DNA from: Paenibacillus endoradicis
GTDB taxonomy: Bacteria > Bacillota > Bacilli > Paenibacillales > Paenibacillaceae
Direction: 5' to 3'
Length of the DNA stretch: 64,000 nt
Assembly: GCF_024721975.1 (NCBI RefSeq)
Contig: NZ_JANQBB010000001.1
Location: 930,001-994,000 of the forward strand
This document shows, piece after piece, positions 9,263 to 18,180 of the stretch. The translations under genes were made by a program, and so were the position numbers. Below the pieces are notes generated by a model, which saw only the letters and a list, made by a program, of their open reading frames with translations, had not been told where the DNA came from and did no database searches. Each line of letters starts with the position of its first letter. Position 1 is the stretch's first letter.

Positions 9263-10045
9263 ATGAGCGCCCAGCAAAATAAAGCAGCACTTGAGCAATA
9301 CAACGTTAAAGATTATCGCACACCAGATGGATATACAGCAGATATCGCGGTATTTACAATTGTTCCAATTGAGCAGAAGCCATTCTCTCCACCAGTTATG
9401 GATTTGCAGATGATGCTAATTCAACGCAGTATGCGGAACTCTGAAGGCAAACCCAATATCGAAGCAGGGAAATGGGCAATCGCAGGAGGATTTATCGATG
9501 AGACTGAAACGAGCTACATCGCTGCACATCGAGAGTTAGAAGAAGAAACAGGAGTAACGGATCTCCATATCGAGCACTTTGGTGTGTATGATAAGCCGGG
9601 CCGTGATCCTCGTGGTTGGATTATAAGTAATGCATTTTATGCCATTGTTCCTCATCATAAGCTTGAGAATCGAAAAGCAGGGGATGATGCTTCTGATGTT
9701 CGAATGTTTTCGGTGAAAGAAATTCTTTCGTTGGAATTAGCATTTGATCACAAGCAGATAATTCTAGATTCTATTGCTGTCATTTCGCAGAAGCTGTTAC
9801 AAACGACAACGGCTAAAGAATTTTTACCAACGGAATTTACGTATTCTGAATTACAAGCTGTGCTTGCAACGGTAACAGATGATCCTGTTATTATGTCAAA
9901 TCCATCTTTCATTCGTAAGATGAAACAACTTCCGTTTATTGAAGCGATAGAAGGAAAAACGGTTACACGTACTTCCAAAAGAAAGACTCAACTATACCGC
10001 TTTAAGGAAGTACCCATTAATTACTCGATTTACCACATGAGCTAA
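9263..10045 (+). CDS. nrtR: NrtR-like Nudix-domain regulator of NAD metabolism
   Basis: 260 residues. Residues about 30-165 form a Nudix domain with an intact Nudix box: GFIDETE, seven residues, then RELEEETGV. The C-terminal third (about 175-255, FTYSELQAVLATV...FIRKMKQLP...GRxSxLY-like KTQLYRF) matches the winged-helix part of NrtR proteins. NrtR represses NAD synthesis genes and senses ADP-ribose. Because the catalytic Nudix residues are intact, hydrolase activity may remain. Its own gene and the following pncA-type gene carry the same palindrome, and all four neighbours downstream belong to the NAD salvage route, which supports the assignment. SD TAGGAGGGTAG lies 7 nt before the ATG. Confidence 0.85.
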   Translation: MSAQQNKAALEQYNVKDYRTPDGYTADIAVFTIVPIEQKPFSPPVMDLQMMLIQRSMRNSEGKPNIEAGKWAIAGGFIDETETSYIAAHRELEEETGVTDLHIEHFGVYDKPGRDPRGWIISNAFYAIVPHHKLENRKAGDDASDVRMFSVKEILSLELAFDHKQIILDSIAVISQKLLQTTTAKEFLPTEFTYSELQAVLATVTDDPVIMSNPSFIRKMKQLPFIEAIEGKTVTRTSKRKTQLYRFKEVPINYSIYHMS

Positions 10046-10072
10046 TCAGGTGGTACTTTCTTTTAATCTAAA

Positions 10073-10119
10073 TAATTAACAATTTGTTATTTGTTAATTA
10101 TATTTAAATGAGTTATAAA
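10073..10119 (+). promoter_or_regulatory. Promoter with double NrtR-type operator before nicotinamidase
   Basis: Perfect 10-bp arms TAATTAACAA (10073-10082) and TTGTTAATTA (10091-10100) enclose 8 nt. Inside, TTAACAATTTGTTA at 10077-10089 forms an overlapping smaller palindrome with the same core as the site at 9220-9234. TTGTTA (10091-10096), 17 bp and TATAAA (10114-10119) form the likely promoter, so the right arm overlaps the -35 box. Confidence 0.72.
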
Positions 10120-10160
10120 TTCTAATGAATTCTTTATTAATAAACAAGGAGGCGTTTACG

Positions 10161-10709
10161 ATGAAAAGAGTGTTATTGAACATTGATTATACAAATGATT
10201 TTATTGCTACAAATGGAGCTTTAACCTGTGGAGAAGCAGGTCAAAGCATCGAAGCTGCAATTGTCTCTATTACAAATAAATTTATTCAAAACGGTGAAGA
10301 TATTATTTTTACCATCGACGTACACGATGAAGGAGATACTTACCATCCTGAGACAAAATTGTTTCCACCGCATAATTTGCGGAATACTAATGGGAGAATG
10401 CTCTATGGACAATTGCAGCAGATTTACGAAGAAAGTCAAGACAGAGCTAATATACATTGGCTGGATAAGACACGCTACAGTGCCTTTGCGGGAACAACTC
10501 TAGATATGATGCTTCGTGCTAGAGGCATTGAGGAGGTCTACTTGGTTGGAGTATGTACGGATATTTGTATATTACACACTGCTGTAGATCTCTATAATCT
10601 TGGTTATCGCATTGTCGTTGTGAAGGATGCAGTAGCTTCATTTAATCAAGCCGGTCATGAATGGGCGTTAGGACATTTTCAACATACATTAGGAGCAACG
10701 ATAAGTTAA
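10161..10709 (+). CDS. pncA: Nicotinamidase (isochorismatase-like cysteine hydrolase)
   Basis: 182 residues. Converts nicotinamide to nicotinate, the first salvage step. The expected triad is visible: Asp in NIDYTNDF, Lys in HWLDKTRYSAF and Cys in VGVCTDICIL. Metal ligands fit IDVHDEGD and FPPHNL. AAGGAGG 9-10 nt before the ATG at 10161 decides this start; the earlier in-frame ATG at 10125 has no SD. It is the first gene of the repressed NAD operon, with pncB 35 nt downstream, and NrtR-type operators just upstream. Confidence 0.92.
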   Translation: MKRVLLNIDYTNDFIATNGALTCGEAGQSIEAAIVSITNKFIQNGEDIIFTIDVHDEGDTYHPETKLFPPHNLRNTNGRMLYGQLQQIYEESQDRANIHWLDKTRYSAFAGTTLDMMLRARGIEEVYLVGVCTDICILHTAVDLYNLGYRIVVVKDAVASFNQAGHEWALGHFQHTLGATIS

Positions 10710-10743
10710 TACAAGTTATTCTACAATAAAAGGAGCGATTGAA

Positions 10744-12198
10744 ATGAGATACAACTTACAGGATGATAGTGTAACACTTCACACTGATAGATACCAAATT
10801 AATATGGCAGAGGTATATTGGAGACATAATGAGCACCAGAAACAGGCAATTTTTGAAGTGTATTTTCGCAAGTTGCCGTTTGATAATGGCTATGCTGTTT
10901 TTGCAGGTTTAGAGCGGGTTGTACACTATTTACAAGATTTCAAATTTAGTGAAACGGATCTTCAATACTTGCGCGAAGAGGGCTATCAAGATGATTTTCT
11001 TACGTTTTTGAAAACGATTCGCTTTACTGGGAAGTTGCGAAGTATACGTGAAGGCGAGGTAGTATTCGCCAATGAACCATTAATGGTAATTGAGGCACCA
11101 TTGGTAGAGGCTCAATTAATCGAAACAGCAATTCTCAATATTGTAAATTATCAAACATTAATCGCCACAAAGGCTAGTCGTTTGAAAAATATAATAGGCA
11201 ATCAAACTGCAATGGAATTTGGTACACGTCGTGCACAAGAAATGGATGCTGCGATATGGGGAACACGTGCAGCCTACCTCGCGGGCTTTGATGCTACTTC
11301 TAACGTAAGAGCAGGAAAGCTATTTGGTATTCCGATTGCTGGAACTCATGCTCATTCTTTGGTTCAAGTGTACCGTGATGAATATGTTGCATTTAAGAAA
11401 TATGCTCAGACACATCGAGATTGCGTTTTTCTAGTAGATACCTACGATACACTCAAATCAGGTGTACCTACTGCCATAAAAGTAGCCAAGGAAATGAAAG
11501 AACGCATTAATTTTGTAGGAATTCGATTAGATAGTGGAGACTTAGCTTATTTATCTAAAGAAGCACGGAAAATGCTTGATGGTGCGGGATTTAAGCATAC
11601 TAAGATATATGCGTCTAATGATCTAGATGAAGATACTATTCTATCTCTTAAGCGTGAGGGGGCTTGCATTGATGTTTGGGGTATTGGCACAAAGCTCATT
11701 ACAGCATATACGCAGCCAGCTCTTGGTGCAGTTTATAAGCTTGTACAAATTGAAGATGAAGGACAAATGGTGGATACGATTAAAATTAGTAGCAATCCAG
11801 ATAAAATATCTAATCCTGGAAATAAGCAAATGTGGAGAATAATTAATATGGAAACAGGGATTGCAGAGGGCGATTACATCACTTTGATCAATGAAAATTT
11901 ACCTCAGGACGAGATCAAGTTAGTTCATCCACTACACAGTCATATGAAGAAAACGGTAAAGAATTTTAAGGCAATTCAACTGCTGGTGGAAGTGATGGTA
12001 AAAGGAGAGTTAGTGTATGATCTTCCTACTCTAGACAATAATAGGGAGTATGCGAAACAGAGCTTAGCACTGTTCTGGGAGGAATATCGCCGCTTACTAA
12101 ATCCTCCTATCTATCCAGTAACATTAAGTGATGCGTGCTGGAACAACAAACGACAGCTCATTGAAAAAGCATTATATCAAACGCGTGAGGAGAGATAA
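10744..12198 (+). CDS. pncB: Nicotinate phosphoribosyltransferase
   Basis: 484 residues, the normal length. Converts nicotinate and PRPP to nicotinate mononucleotide. It begins with LHTDRYQINMAEVYW, has the phosphorylated-His region FGTRRAQEMDAAIWGTRAA and the phosphate-binding loop GIRLDSGDLAYLSKEAR. SD AAAGGAGCG lies before the ATG. It overlaps nothing, but nadD starts 1 nt after its stop, showing translational coupling within the pncA-pncB-nadD-nadE operon. Confidence 0.95.
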   Translation: MRYNLQDDSVTLHTDRYQINMAEVYWRHNEHQKQAIFEVYFRKLPFDNGYAVFAGLERVVHYLQDFKFSETDLQYLREEGYQDDFLTFLKTIRFTGKLRSIREGEVVFANEPLMVIEAPLVEAQLIETAILNIVNYQTLIATKASRLKNIIGNQTAMEFGTRRAQEMDAAIWGTRAAYLAGFDATSNVRAGKLFGIPIAGTHAHSLVQVYRDEYVAFKKYAQTHRDCVFLVDTYDTLKSGVPTAIKVAKEMKERINFVGIRLDSGDLAYLSKEARKMLDGAGFKHTKIYASNDLDEDTILSLKREGACIDVWGIGTKLITAYTQPALGAVYKLVQIEDEGQMVDTIKISSNPDKISNPGNKQMWRIINMETGIAEGDYITLINENLPQDEIKLVHPLHSHMKKTVKNFKAIQLLVEVMVKGELVYDLPTLDNNREYAKQSLALFWEEYRRLLNPPIYPVTLSDACWNNKRQLIEKALYQTREER

Positions 12199-12199
12199 G

Positions 12200-12811
12200 A
12201 TGAAGATTGGAATCTACGGCTCTTCCTTTGATCCAGTTACTAATGTCCACTTATGGACAGCAAGTACAATTGCTCATCGATGCAAATTAGATAAGGTCAT
12301 TTTCTTACCTTGCTCTAGTAAACGTCAGGATAAGCACATGCAAACAACAGATGCGCATCGCATAGCAATGTTAAAGTTGGCTATTGCGGACAATGATAAT
12401 TTTGAAATTGATGATTATGAATTTCAGCAATTAGGCTGGGAGATAGCAACTTACCAAACACTTCGTCACTTTAGAACGAAATATGTCGAGGATGACATTT
12501 ATTTCATAATGGGCGCAGATTTACTCGTTGATATTGGGCAAGGAAAATGGCAAAAGTCAGAGGAGCTAGTGAAGGAAAACAAATTTATAGTGATGGCGAG
12601 AATTAATATCGATATGCTTTCTGTCATTGGTCGCTCGCCCATATTGCGTCATGTTGACGATGGTCAAACCTTTCACCTTGTAGATAAGGGGCTCACAATG
12701 GAAATTAGCTCAACGTATGTGCGTGAGGAATTTAAACTTGGCGGTGAAGCTCGTTATCTTATTCCTGAAAGTGTGTATGCGTATTTGAAAGATAACCATT
12801 TATATAGATAA
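12200..12811 (+). CDS. nadD: Nicotinate-nucleotide adenylyltransferase
   Basis: 203 residues. Adenylates nicotinate mononucleotide to deamido-NAD. The nucleotidyltransferase start is MKIGIYGSSFDPVTNVHLW; the usual (H/T)xGH motif reads TNVH here, with Val in place of Gly. The second motif ISSTYVREEF is intact. The SD GAGGAGAG lies inside the end of pncB, directly before ATG 12200; an earlier in-frame ATG within pncB is rejected. A separate housekeeping nadD may exist elsewhere, since this copy is divergent and sits in a salvage operon. Confidence 0.9.
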   Translation: MKIGIYGSSFDPVTNVHLWTASTIAHRCKLDKVIFLPCSSKRQDKHMQTTDAHRIAMLKLAIADNDNFEIDDYEFQQLGWEIATYQTLRHFRTKYVEDDIYFIMGADLLVDIGQGKWQKSEELVKENKFIVMARINIDMLSVIGRSPILRHVDDGQTFHLVDKGLTMEISSTYVREEFKLGGEARYLIPESVYAYLKDNHLYR

Positions 12812-12825
12812 GGGAGAGAAAAGAT

Positions 12826-13644
12826 ATGAAAACTAAAGCAGAGATTATAGCAGAGCTGCATGTTAGTCCAACTATTGATATTCAAGCTGAAATTCAAAAA
12901 CGAGTAAATTTCTTGGTAGAGTACAGTGTGAAAACAAACACAAATGGCTTCGTGCTAGGCATCAGCGGAGGAGCAGATTCAACACTTGCTGGAAAACTCG
13001 CACAGCTTGCGGTAGATCAAATGAACCAACGTGGCTATAACAAAAAATTTATCGCTGTTCGTCTGCCCTATGGGGGGCAAATGGACGAGGAGGACGCGCA
13101 AAAAGCACTTGTCTTTATCGAACCAACAGAAAACGTGACGTTCAATATTGCTGCTGGGGTAGATGCGCTAACGGAAACTTATGAGCAGAGTGTAGGTAAC
13201 TCTATTTCAGATTTCCATAAGGGCAATATAAAAGCAAGAGTTAGAATGATTGCACAATACGCCATTGCAGGAGAAAAAAATATGCTAGTTATTGGGTCAG
13301 ATCACGCTGCTGAGGCTGTGACTGGATTTTACACTAAATTCGGGGATGGTGGTGCAGATATCCTACCATTGAGTGGATTAGTAAAATCTCAAGTTAGAAT
13401 GATTTTGCAAGCATTAGGCGCAGAAAAGATTCTTTTTGAAAAGCCCGCTACAGCAGATTTGTTAGACGATAAGCAACAACAGTTAGATGAGGTTGAGCTT
13501 GGAATAAGCTATGACGTGTTAGATAAATTCCTTACCAATCAGCAGATTTCTGAAACCACTGAGCACCAAATTCGTGATCGTTATACGATAACAACACATA
13601 AAAGAGAGATGCCTGTAACCATATTCGATACGTGGTGGAAGTAA
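12826..13644 (+). CDS. nadE: Ammonia-dependent NAD synthetase
   Basis: 272 residues, matching the NH3-dependent class without a glutaminase domain. Converts deamido-NAD to NAD with ATP and ammonia. The PP-loop is LGISGGADSTLAGKLAQ; IGSDHAAEAVTGFYTKFGDGGADI and the C-terminal KREMPVTIFDTWW are also typical. AAGGGAGAG precedes the ATG, 14 nt after nadD. Last gene of the operon; a strong bidirectional terminator follows at once. Confidence 0.95.
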   Translation: MKTKAEIIAELHVSPTIDIQAEIQKRVNFLVEYSVKTNTNGFVLGISGGADSTLAGKLAQLAVDQMNQRGYNKKFIAVRLPYGGQMDEEDAQKALVFIEPTENVTFNIAAGVDALTETYEQSVGNSISDFHKGNIKARVRMIAQYAIAGEKNMLVIGSDHAAEAVTGFYTKFGDGGADILPLSGLVKSQVRMILQALGAEKILFEKPATADLLDDKQQQLDEVELGISYDVLDKFLTNQQISETTEHQIRDRYTITTHKREMPVTIFDTWWK

Positions 13645-13671
13645 AAAAGGGGCCCTTAAGGGCCCCTTTTT
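13644..13671. terminator. Bidirectional terminator between nadE and catalase
   Basis: Perfect 12-bp arms AAAAAGGGGCCC and GGGCCCCTTTTT around TTAA. The A tract on one side and T tract on the other serve both convergent genes. Confidence 0.93.
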
Positions 13672-13679
13672 GCTATTAA

Positions 13680-15095
13680 TTATCCTTGTTGTAGTATTTG
13701 AATTTGTTTAGCAACACGTTCTCCTAATTGTGCAGATGCCTTGTAGAGATAGCCTATCACAATTTGCTCTATATCATTAGAGATTGTTGCTAAATCAATG
13801 GCTAGATTTTCTACGAGATGCTGCTGATCTTCCGGGGAAAGCTCTTCATAGAATTGACCTGCTTGCGTGAAATCGTCTGTAATAGGTATTTCAGAGCGTA
13901 CGAGTTGCCCCTCTACGTATTTACCACTGCCACTTGTAATAAGTGATTCTGGTGTCCAACTCTGCTGATGATTAATAGGAAGCTTACGGAAATCAGGTCC
14001 TATACGTCTACGCTGTGAATCTGAATAAATATTTGCTCGCCCCTGCAGCATTTTATCTTCGGACAACTCGGCCCCATCTAGCAGATTAGATGGTGAAAAT
14101 GCTATTTTTTCAACTTCATCCATAAAATTATTAGTGTTGCGATTGAGAACTAATCGTCCGACAGCTTGCAGAGGATATTGCTGTTCGTCCCACACCTTCG
14201 TATCATCAAGAGGATCAAAAGTTAATTTCACCTCATCACGAGGATCCATAAGCTGCACATAAAGTCCATATTCTACGAGTTCACCTGCAGCAAGTGTATC
14301 GTATAGATCTTTTCCTGCGTAATCTGGATTCTCACCAGCAAGCTTTGCTGCTTCTTGACGATCAATATATTCTAATCCAGCAATGGGAAGCCAGTGGTAT
14401 TTCACATAGGTTGCATTTCCTTGAGCATTTCTCCATACATAGGTATTTACACTATGACCTCGAATGTGACGTAGACTCTTAACAGTACCGTAATCTGAGT
14501 AAAGCCAAACCAGAAAGTTTGTTGCTTCTGGTGCTCTAGCGATAAAACTCCAGAACCGTTCGGGGTCTATTAAATTATTCACAGGAGATGGAAGGAAAGC
14601 ATTAATTGATTCTGGGAAGCGAATAGGATCTCGCACTGAAAAAACGGGAATATGATTGCAAAGGAGATCGAAAACACCTTGACCAGTATAAAATTTAGTT
14701 GAAAATCCACGCACATTGCGGGATGTATCTGGCGTACCTTGGTTGCTGACTGCTAAAGAAAATCTTACTGCAACTGGCACCTGATCTCCTGGATTTTGTA
14801 AAAAGCTAAGCTTGGTATGTGCTCCCATTGAGTTGATTGTTTCAAAATAGCCAAAAGCACCATAGCCTTTGACATGTACTGGACGATCAATAATTTTAGT
14901 ATGTATAAATATTTCCATTGTCTCATGCAATTTGCTATCTTGTTCTAGTATCGGTCCTCTTGGTCCAACGGTTTGCGAATGCAAAGCTGCCGGAACATCT
15001 TCCTGCCAAGGCAAAGCTGACTGATCAGCTTCTAACCCCGTTGACTGCGTTATTTGCGCTGGAAGTCTATATGAAGATTCATCATTTGTATTCAT
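13680..15095 (-). CDS. Divergent monofunctional heme catalase
   Basis: 471 residues, about the length of small-subunit catalases. Decomposes hydrogen peroxide. The distal His lies in RPVHVKGYGAFGYF and the proximal heme-ligand Tyr in GRANIYSDSQRRRIG, with the matching Arg four residues before. The usual GNNTPVFFIRD segment reads CNHIPVFSVRD, and the canonical RLFSYPDTHRHRLGPN region is also changed, so this is a distant member rather than a typical KatA. GGGAG precedes the ATG. It is convergent with nadE. No clear PerR box was seen in the 232-bp upstream region (15096-15327). Confidence 0.85.
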   Translation of the reverse strand: MNTNDESSYRLPAQITQSTGLEADQSALPWQEDVPAALHSQTVGPRGPILEQDSKLHETMEIFIHTKIIDRPVHVKGYGAFGYFETINSMGAHTKLSFLQNPGDQVPVAVRFSLAVSNQGTPDTSRNVRGFSTKFYTGQGVFDLLCNHIPVFSVRDPIRFPESINAFLPSPVNNLIDPERFWSFIARAPEATNFLVWLYSDYGTVKSLRHIRGHSVNTYVWRNAQGNATYVKYHWLPIAGLEYIDRQEAAKLAGENPDYAGKDLYDTLAAGELVEYGLYVQLMDPRDEVKLTFDPLDDTKVWDEQQYPLQAVGRLVLNRNTNNFMDEVEKIAFSPSNLLDGAELSEDKMLQGRANIYSDSQRRRIGPDFRKLPINHQQSWTPESLITSGSGKYVEGQLVRSEIPITDDFTQAGQFYEELSPEDQQHLVENLAIDLATISNDIEQIVIGYLYKASAQLGERVAKQIQILQQG

Positions 15096-15327
15096 AATTC
15101 AATCTCCCATCTCGTTTTTTCTTCAATTATTTACTATGCTCATGTATAACCAAATATGACAATATAGTACGAAAAACATAACGATTATGGAACTATATAA
15201 AGTCTTTAATATGCTAATAAAGTATTAAAATTCATAGTGTTATCAAATTAATAGTACATTTCTGTCTCGACTATCTATATAATAAAGTAGTAATCACACA
15301 ATACTTCGACAGAATAGGAACTGAACA

Positions 15328-16641
15328 TTGAAGCTTAGAAAAAAGTATCCCAGTAAAAGAATTATTATTTTTATGCTTATTTCCATTGTTATATTTAGCA
15401 TTCTGACGGGCTCAAAATTACTCATCTCATACTATTCAACCGAAAATTCAGCGCGAATTACATTGGCGAAACAATATATTGAAATCGCAAATAATATAGC
15501 AGATGAATTAGATAAAAAAGCCTATGAAAAGTTTTTAGAAAATCCGCGAGTTAACGATGAAAATCGAGTGCAAATTAAGCAATTTTTGGAACTGTATCAA
15601 CTGAAAATTAATTCACTTTTCACTTATATTTTGATGTTAGATGAAAGTAATATTTCGAAAGTAATGGTAACAGCAATGCCGAATGGTTTAGCTGAAATAC
15701 CAATCGGTGCAATATGTACTGTTCCTGAAGCTCAGATTATACAAGCTAAAAACGGACAGAAATACTTTACAAAAATAATAAGCGGTGAACATAACACTTC
15801 GTATTTCTCTGTTGGTGTTCCATTCTATGACGATTATGGCAAAATTTTAGGTGTAGTTGGCATAGATATAGATGCTAAGGATCTAAAGCAAGTAAGCCAT
15901 CAAGTAGTAATGAATAATCGAATTGCTTTCTTCATTGATATATTATTTGCTATTGTATTGATCTTAGTTGTGTTCTTATTACATAAGTGGTATAAACACA
16001 AATTAACTCAGGATCAAAAAGAAATTGAAAAAATGTATATCTCCGAGTTGGGTAAAATAGTAGGTACGCTAAAATCTAGCAGACACGATCTTATGAATCA
16101 TATTCAAGTTCTTAATGGATTGATTTATTTGAAACAATATGAAAAAGCTGGTGAATATCTCAAACAGCTTACTGTTGATTCAAAAGCATTAGATGTATCA
16201 CTACGGATACAAAATCCAGCATTAATGGTCATTTTGCAAAGTAAATGGGAACTGGGCCAGTCAAAAGATATTCATATTCAATTCGAAGTTGATCAAAGTG
16301 ATTTCAGTCGAATTGAAGCCATGGATGTAGTCAAAATTCTCTCAAATCTATTAGATAATGCAATTGAAGCTGTTGATGTATATTCAGGTTTAGAGCCAAA
16401 GATAATTAAAGTTATTTGCAAAACGATTGGTGGTAAGTATATATTCTCTGTCGAAAATCCTACCCAGCTTTCCAGTAAGGAGTATAAGAGCTTATTTCAA
16501 AATGGATATACTTCAAAAGTAAATACTGATGGGTTAAGAGGAAATGGCTTAGATATAATTAGTAGAGTAACCATTAAATATTCGGGAGATATCTTTACTC
16601 ATTATGAACATGAAAAGCTTACTATCCAAATTACGATTTAG
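15328..16641 (+). CDS. Sensor histidine kinase, Spo0B/CitA-type, orphan
   Basis: 437 residues. An N-terminal membrane helix (about 12-33), an extracytoplasmic Cache-like region (about 35-200, ending GVVGIDIDAKDLKQV), a second helix (about 208-228), then a Spo0B-type dimerisation helix pair with the phospho-acceptor His in SSRHDLMNHIQVLNGL, and a short HATPase domain (N box LLDNAIEAV, G box GLRGNGLDII). This is the domain plan of CitA/DcuS/NatK kinases, but no response regulator is next to it. The start is TTG at 15328, 8 nt after AGGAA. A terminator follows directly, so it is monocistronic. Confidence 0.85.
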   Translation: MKLRKKYPSKRIIIFMLISIVIFSILTGSKLLISYYSTENSARITLAKQYIEIANNIADELDKKAYEKFLENPRVNDENRVQIKQFLELYQLKINSLFTYILMLDESNISKVMVTAMPNGLAEIPIGAICTVPEAQIIQAKNGQKYFTKIISGEHNTSYFSVGVPFYDDYGKILGVVGIDIDAKDLKQVSHQVVMNNRIAFFIDILFAIVLILVVFLLHKWYKHKLTQDQKEIEKMYISELGKIVGTLKSSRHDLMNHIQVLNGLIYLKQYEKAGEYLKQLTVDSKALDVSLRIQNPALMVILQSKWELGQSKDIHIQFEVDQSDFSRIEAMDVVKILSNLLDNAIEAVDVYSGLEPKIIKVICKTIGGKYIFSVENPTQLSSKEYKSLFQNGYTSKVNTDGLRGNGLDIISRVTIKYSGDIFTHYEHEKLTIQITI

Positions 16642-16663
16642 TTTAACTATAAACTTTTTGAGC

Positions 16664-16697
16664 AATGGACATATCCCTAAGGGATGTGTCCATTTTT
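16664..16697 (+). terminator. Terminator after the sensor kinase
   Basis: AATGGACATATCCCT pairs with AGGGATGTGTCCATT (one G-U), followed by TTTTT at 16693-16697. Confidence 0.85.
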
Positions 16698-16881
16698 GCT
16701 TATAATGATATTTTTAAAAAGTTTTTGAATCCATTGGCACATTCATACGTATTTTACTTCATAATACTGAATGTTTGTTCTATATTCTCGAAGTTTGTGT
16801 ACCATACTTATGTAGAAGACTATCGAACATTCATTATTCAAGCTAGAAAAACATATTCAATTGATACTTGGAGGATAATGA

Positions 16882-18093
16882 ATGGAATTATTATTTAGAA
16901 ACAAAGGTGCAATGATCCTATTAATGCTTAACATTTTCTTGTCTATGGCTGCTTTTGGCCTAGTTGTACCTGTAATGCCAAGTTTTATTGCAATGCTTGG
17001 TTTAGATGGAACTACTGTAGGCTTGTTAACTGCTGCATTTGCAGTAACTCAGCTCATATTTTCACCATTTGCAGGTAAACTTTCCGATTTACTTGGAAGA
17101 AAAAAGTTGATTGTTGTAGGATTACTAATCCTTGCAGCTTCAGAGGCGATTTTTGGACTTTCTAATTCAGTAGTCTGGTTATACGTATCAAGATTATTGG
17201 GTGGTATAGGGGTTGCTATGGTAATGCCAGCGGTGATGGCATTTACTTCTGATATAACAACTGAAGATGAACGTGCGAAGGGCATGGGGTTGGTGTCAGC
17301 AGCAATGTCTACAGGGTTTATTATTGGTCCTGGTATAGGTGGATTTCTTGCTGAATATGGAACGCGAGTTCCTTTCTATACTGCAGCCATTGCAGTGGCA
17401 TTTGCTGCAATTCTCACCTTACTTGTATTACCTGAACCCCAGCGAATCAAAAGCACTCCTGCTTCAGAGCCAAAGACTACCAAACAAAGCATAGCTCAGC
17501 AATTTATTAGTTCTATGAAAGCACCATATTTCTTGGCACTAATTGTATTACTCGTTCTTGGATTTGCTCTTTCGAATTTTGAAACAGTATTCGGACTATT
17601 TTTAGATGTTAAGCATAATTCTGGTCCTAAAGATATTGCACTGATTATGACAGTCGGGGCAATTGCTGGTGTAATTATTCAAATAGGATTATTAGATCTT
17701 CTAGTTAAGAAGGTGGGGGAGATGAAAGTTATCTACCTCAGTCTAGTTGTTGCGGGAGTAGGAATTCTTGGCATCCTGTTCGTTAAAAGCTTTTGGTTAC
17801 TACTAGTAGTCACAATTATTATATTTGCAGCATGTGATCTTTTGAGACCTGCAGCAGGAACATTTTTGTCCAAATTAGCCGGGGAAGACCAAGGTTATGT
17901 AGCCGGACTTAATTCTGCGTATACAAGCCTAGGTACAATTTTAGGCTCTAGCTTAGCTGGAATGCTTTATGACGTTAATTTGGTTCTTCCTTATATTGTT
18001 GCTGGTTTCACTTTGGTTGGTTGTTACGTAATACTAACGTTAGTACAGGCAAGATCAAACAGTAAAAGTAAGCTAGCAGAAGCGAAATCTTAA
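16882..18093 (+). CDS. MFS multidrug efflux transporter
   Basis: 403 residues with 12 predicted membrane helices, in the TetA/NorA/Bmr-like DHA1 group. The loop 2-3 motif appears as FAGKLSDLLGRKKLI, and motif C-like GFIIGPGIGGFLAEYG in helix 5 is characteristic of drug/H+ antiporters. TTGGAGG sits 7 nt before the ATG. The convergent TetR gene 90 nt downstream is a plausible regulator. Substrate unknown. Confidence 0.88.
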   Translation: MELLFRNKGAMILLMLNIFLSMAAFGLVVPVMPSFIAMLGLDGTTVGLLTAAFAVTQLIFSPFAGKLSDLLGRKKLIVVGLLILAASEAIFGLSNSVVWLYVSRLLGGIGVAMVMPAVMAFTSDITTEDERAKGMGLVSAAMSTGFIIGPGIGGFLAEYGTRVPFYTAAIAVAFAAILTLLVLPEPQRIKSTPASEPKTTKQSIAQQFISSMKAPYFLALIVLLVLGFALSNFETVFGLFLDVKHNSGPKDIALIMTVGAIAGVIIQIGLLDLLVKKVGEMKVIYLSLVVAGVGILGILFVKSFWLLLVVTIIIFAACDLLRPAAGTFLSKLAGEDQGYVAGLNSAYTSLGTILGSSLAGMLYDVNLVLPYIVAGFTLVGCYVILTLVQARSNSKSKLAEAKS

Positions 18094-18094
18094 A

Positions 18095-18152
18095 CTAACT
18101 ATAAACGTAAAGCCCGATTCCTGGTGGAGTCGGGCTTTACGTTTATAGTTAG
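18095..18152. terminator. 26-bp hairpin between convergent MFS and TetR genes
   Basis: Arms 18095-18120 and 18127-18152 pair over 26 bp with a single G-U and a 6-nt loop. There is no long T tract, but its place between two convergent genes fits a bidirectional terminator. Confidence 0.8.
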
Positions 18153-18180
18153 AGAATAAAATATTATTTAACATGGTTAA

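Noticed and set aside
16665..16898. 77-codon plus-strand frame between the sensor kinase and the MFS gene
   Set aside because: It starts inside a terminator hairpin, has no SD, and overlaps the well-supported MFS start.
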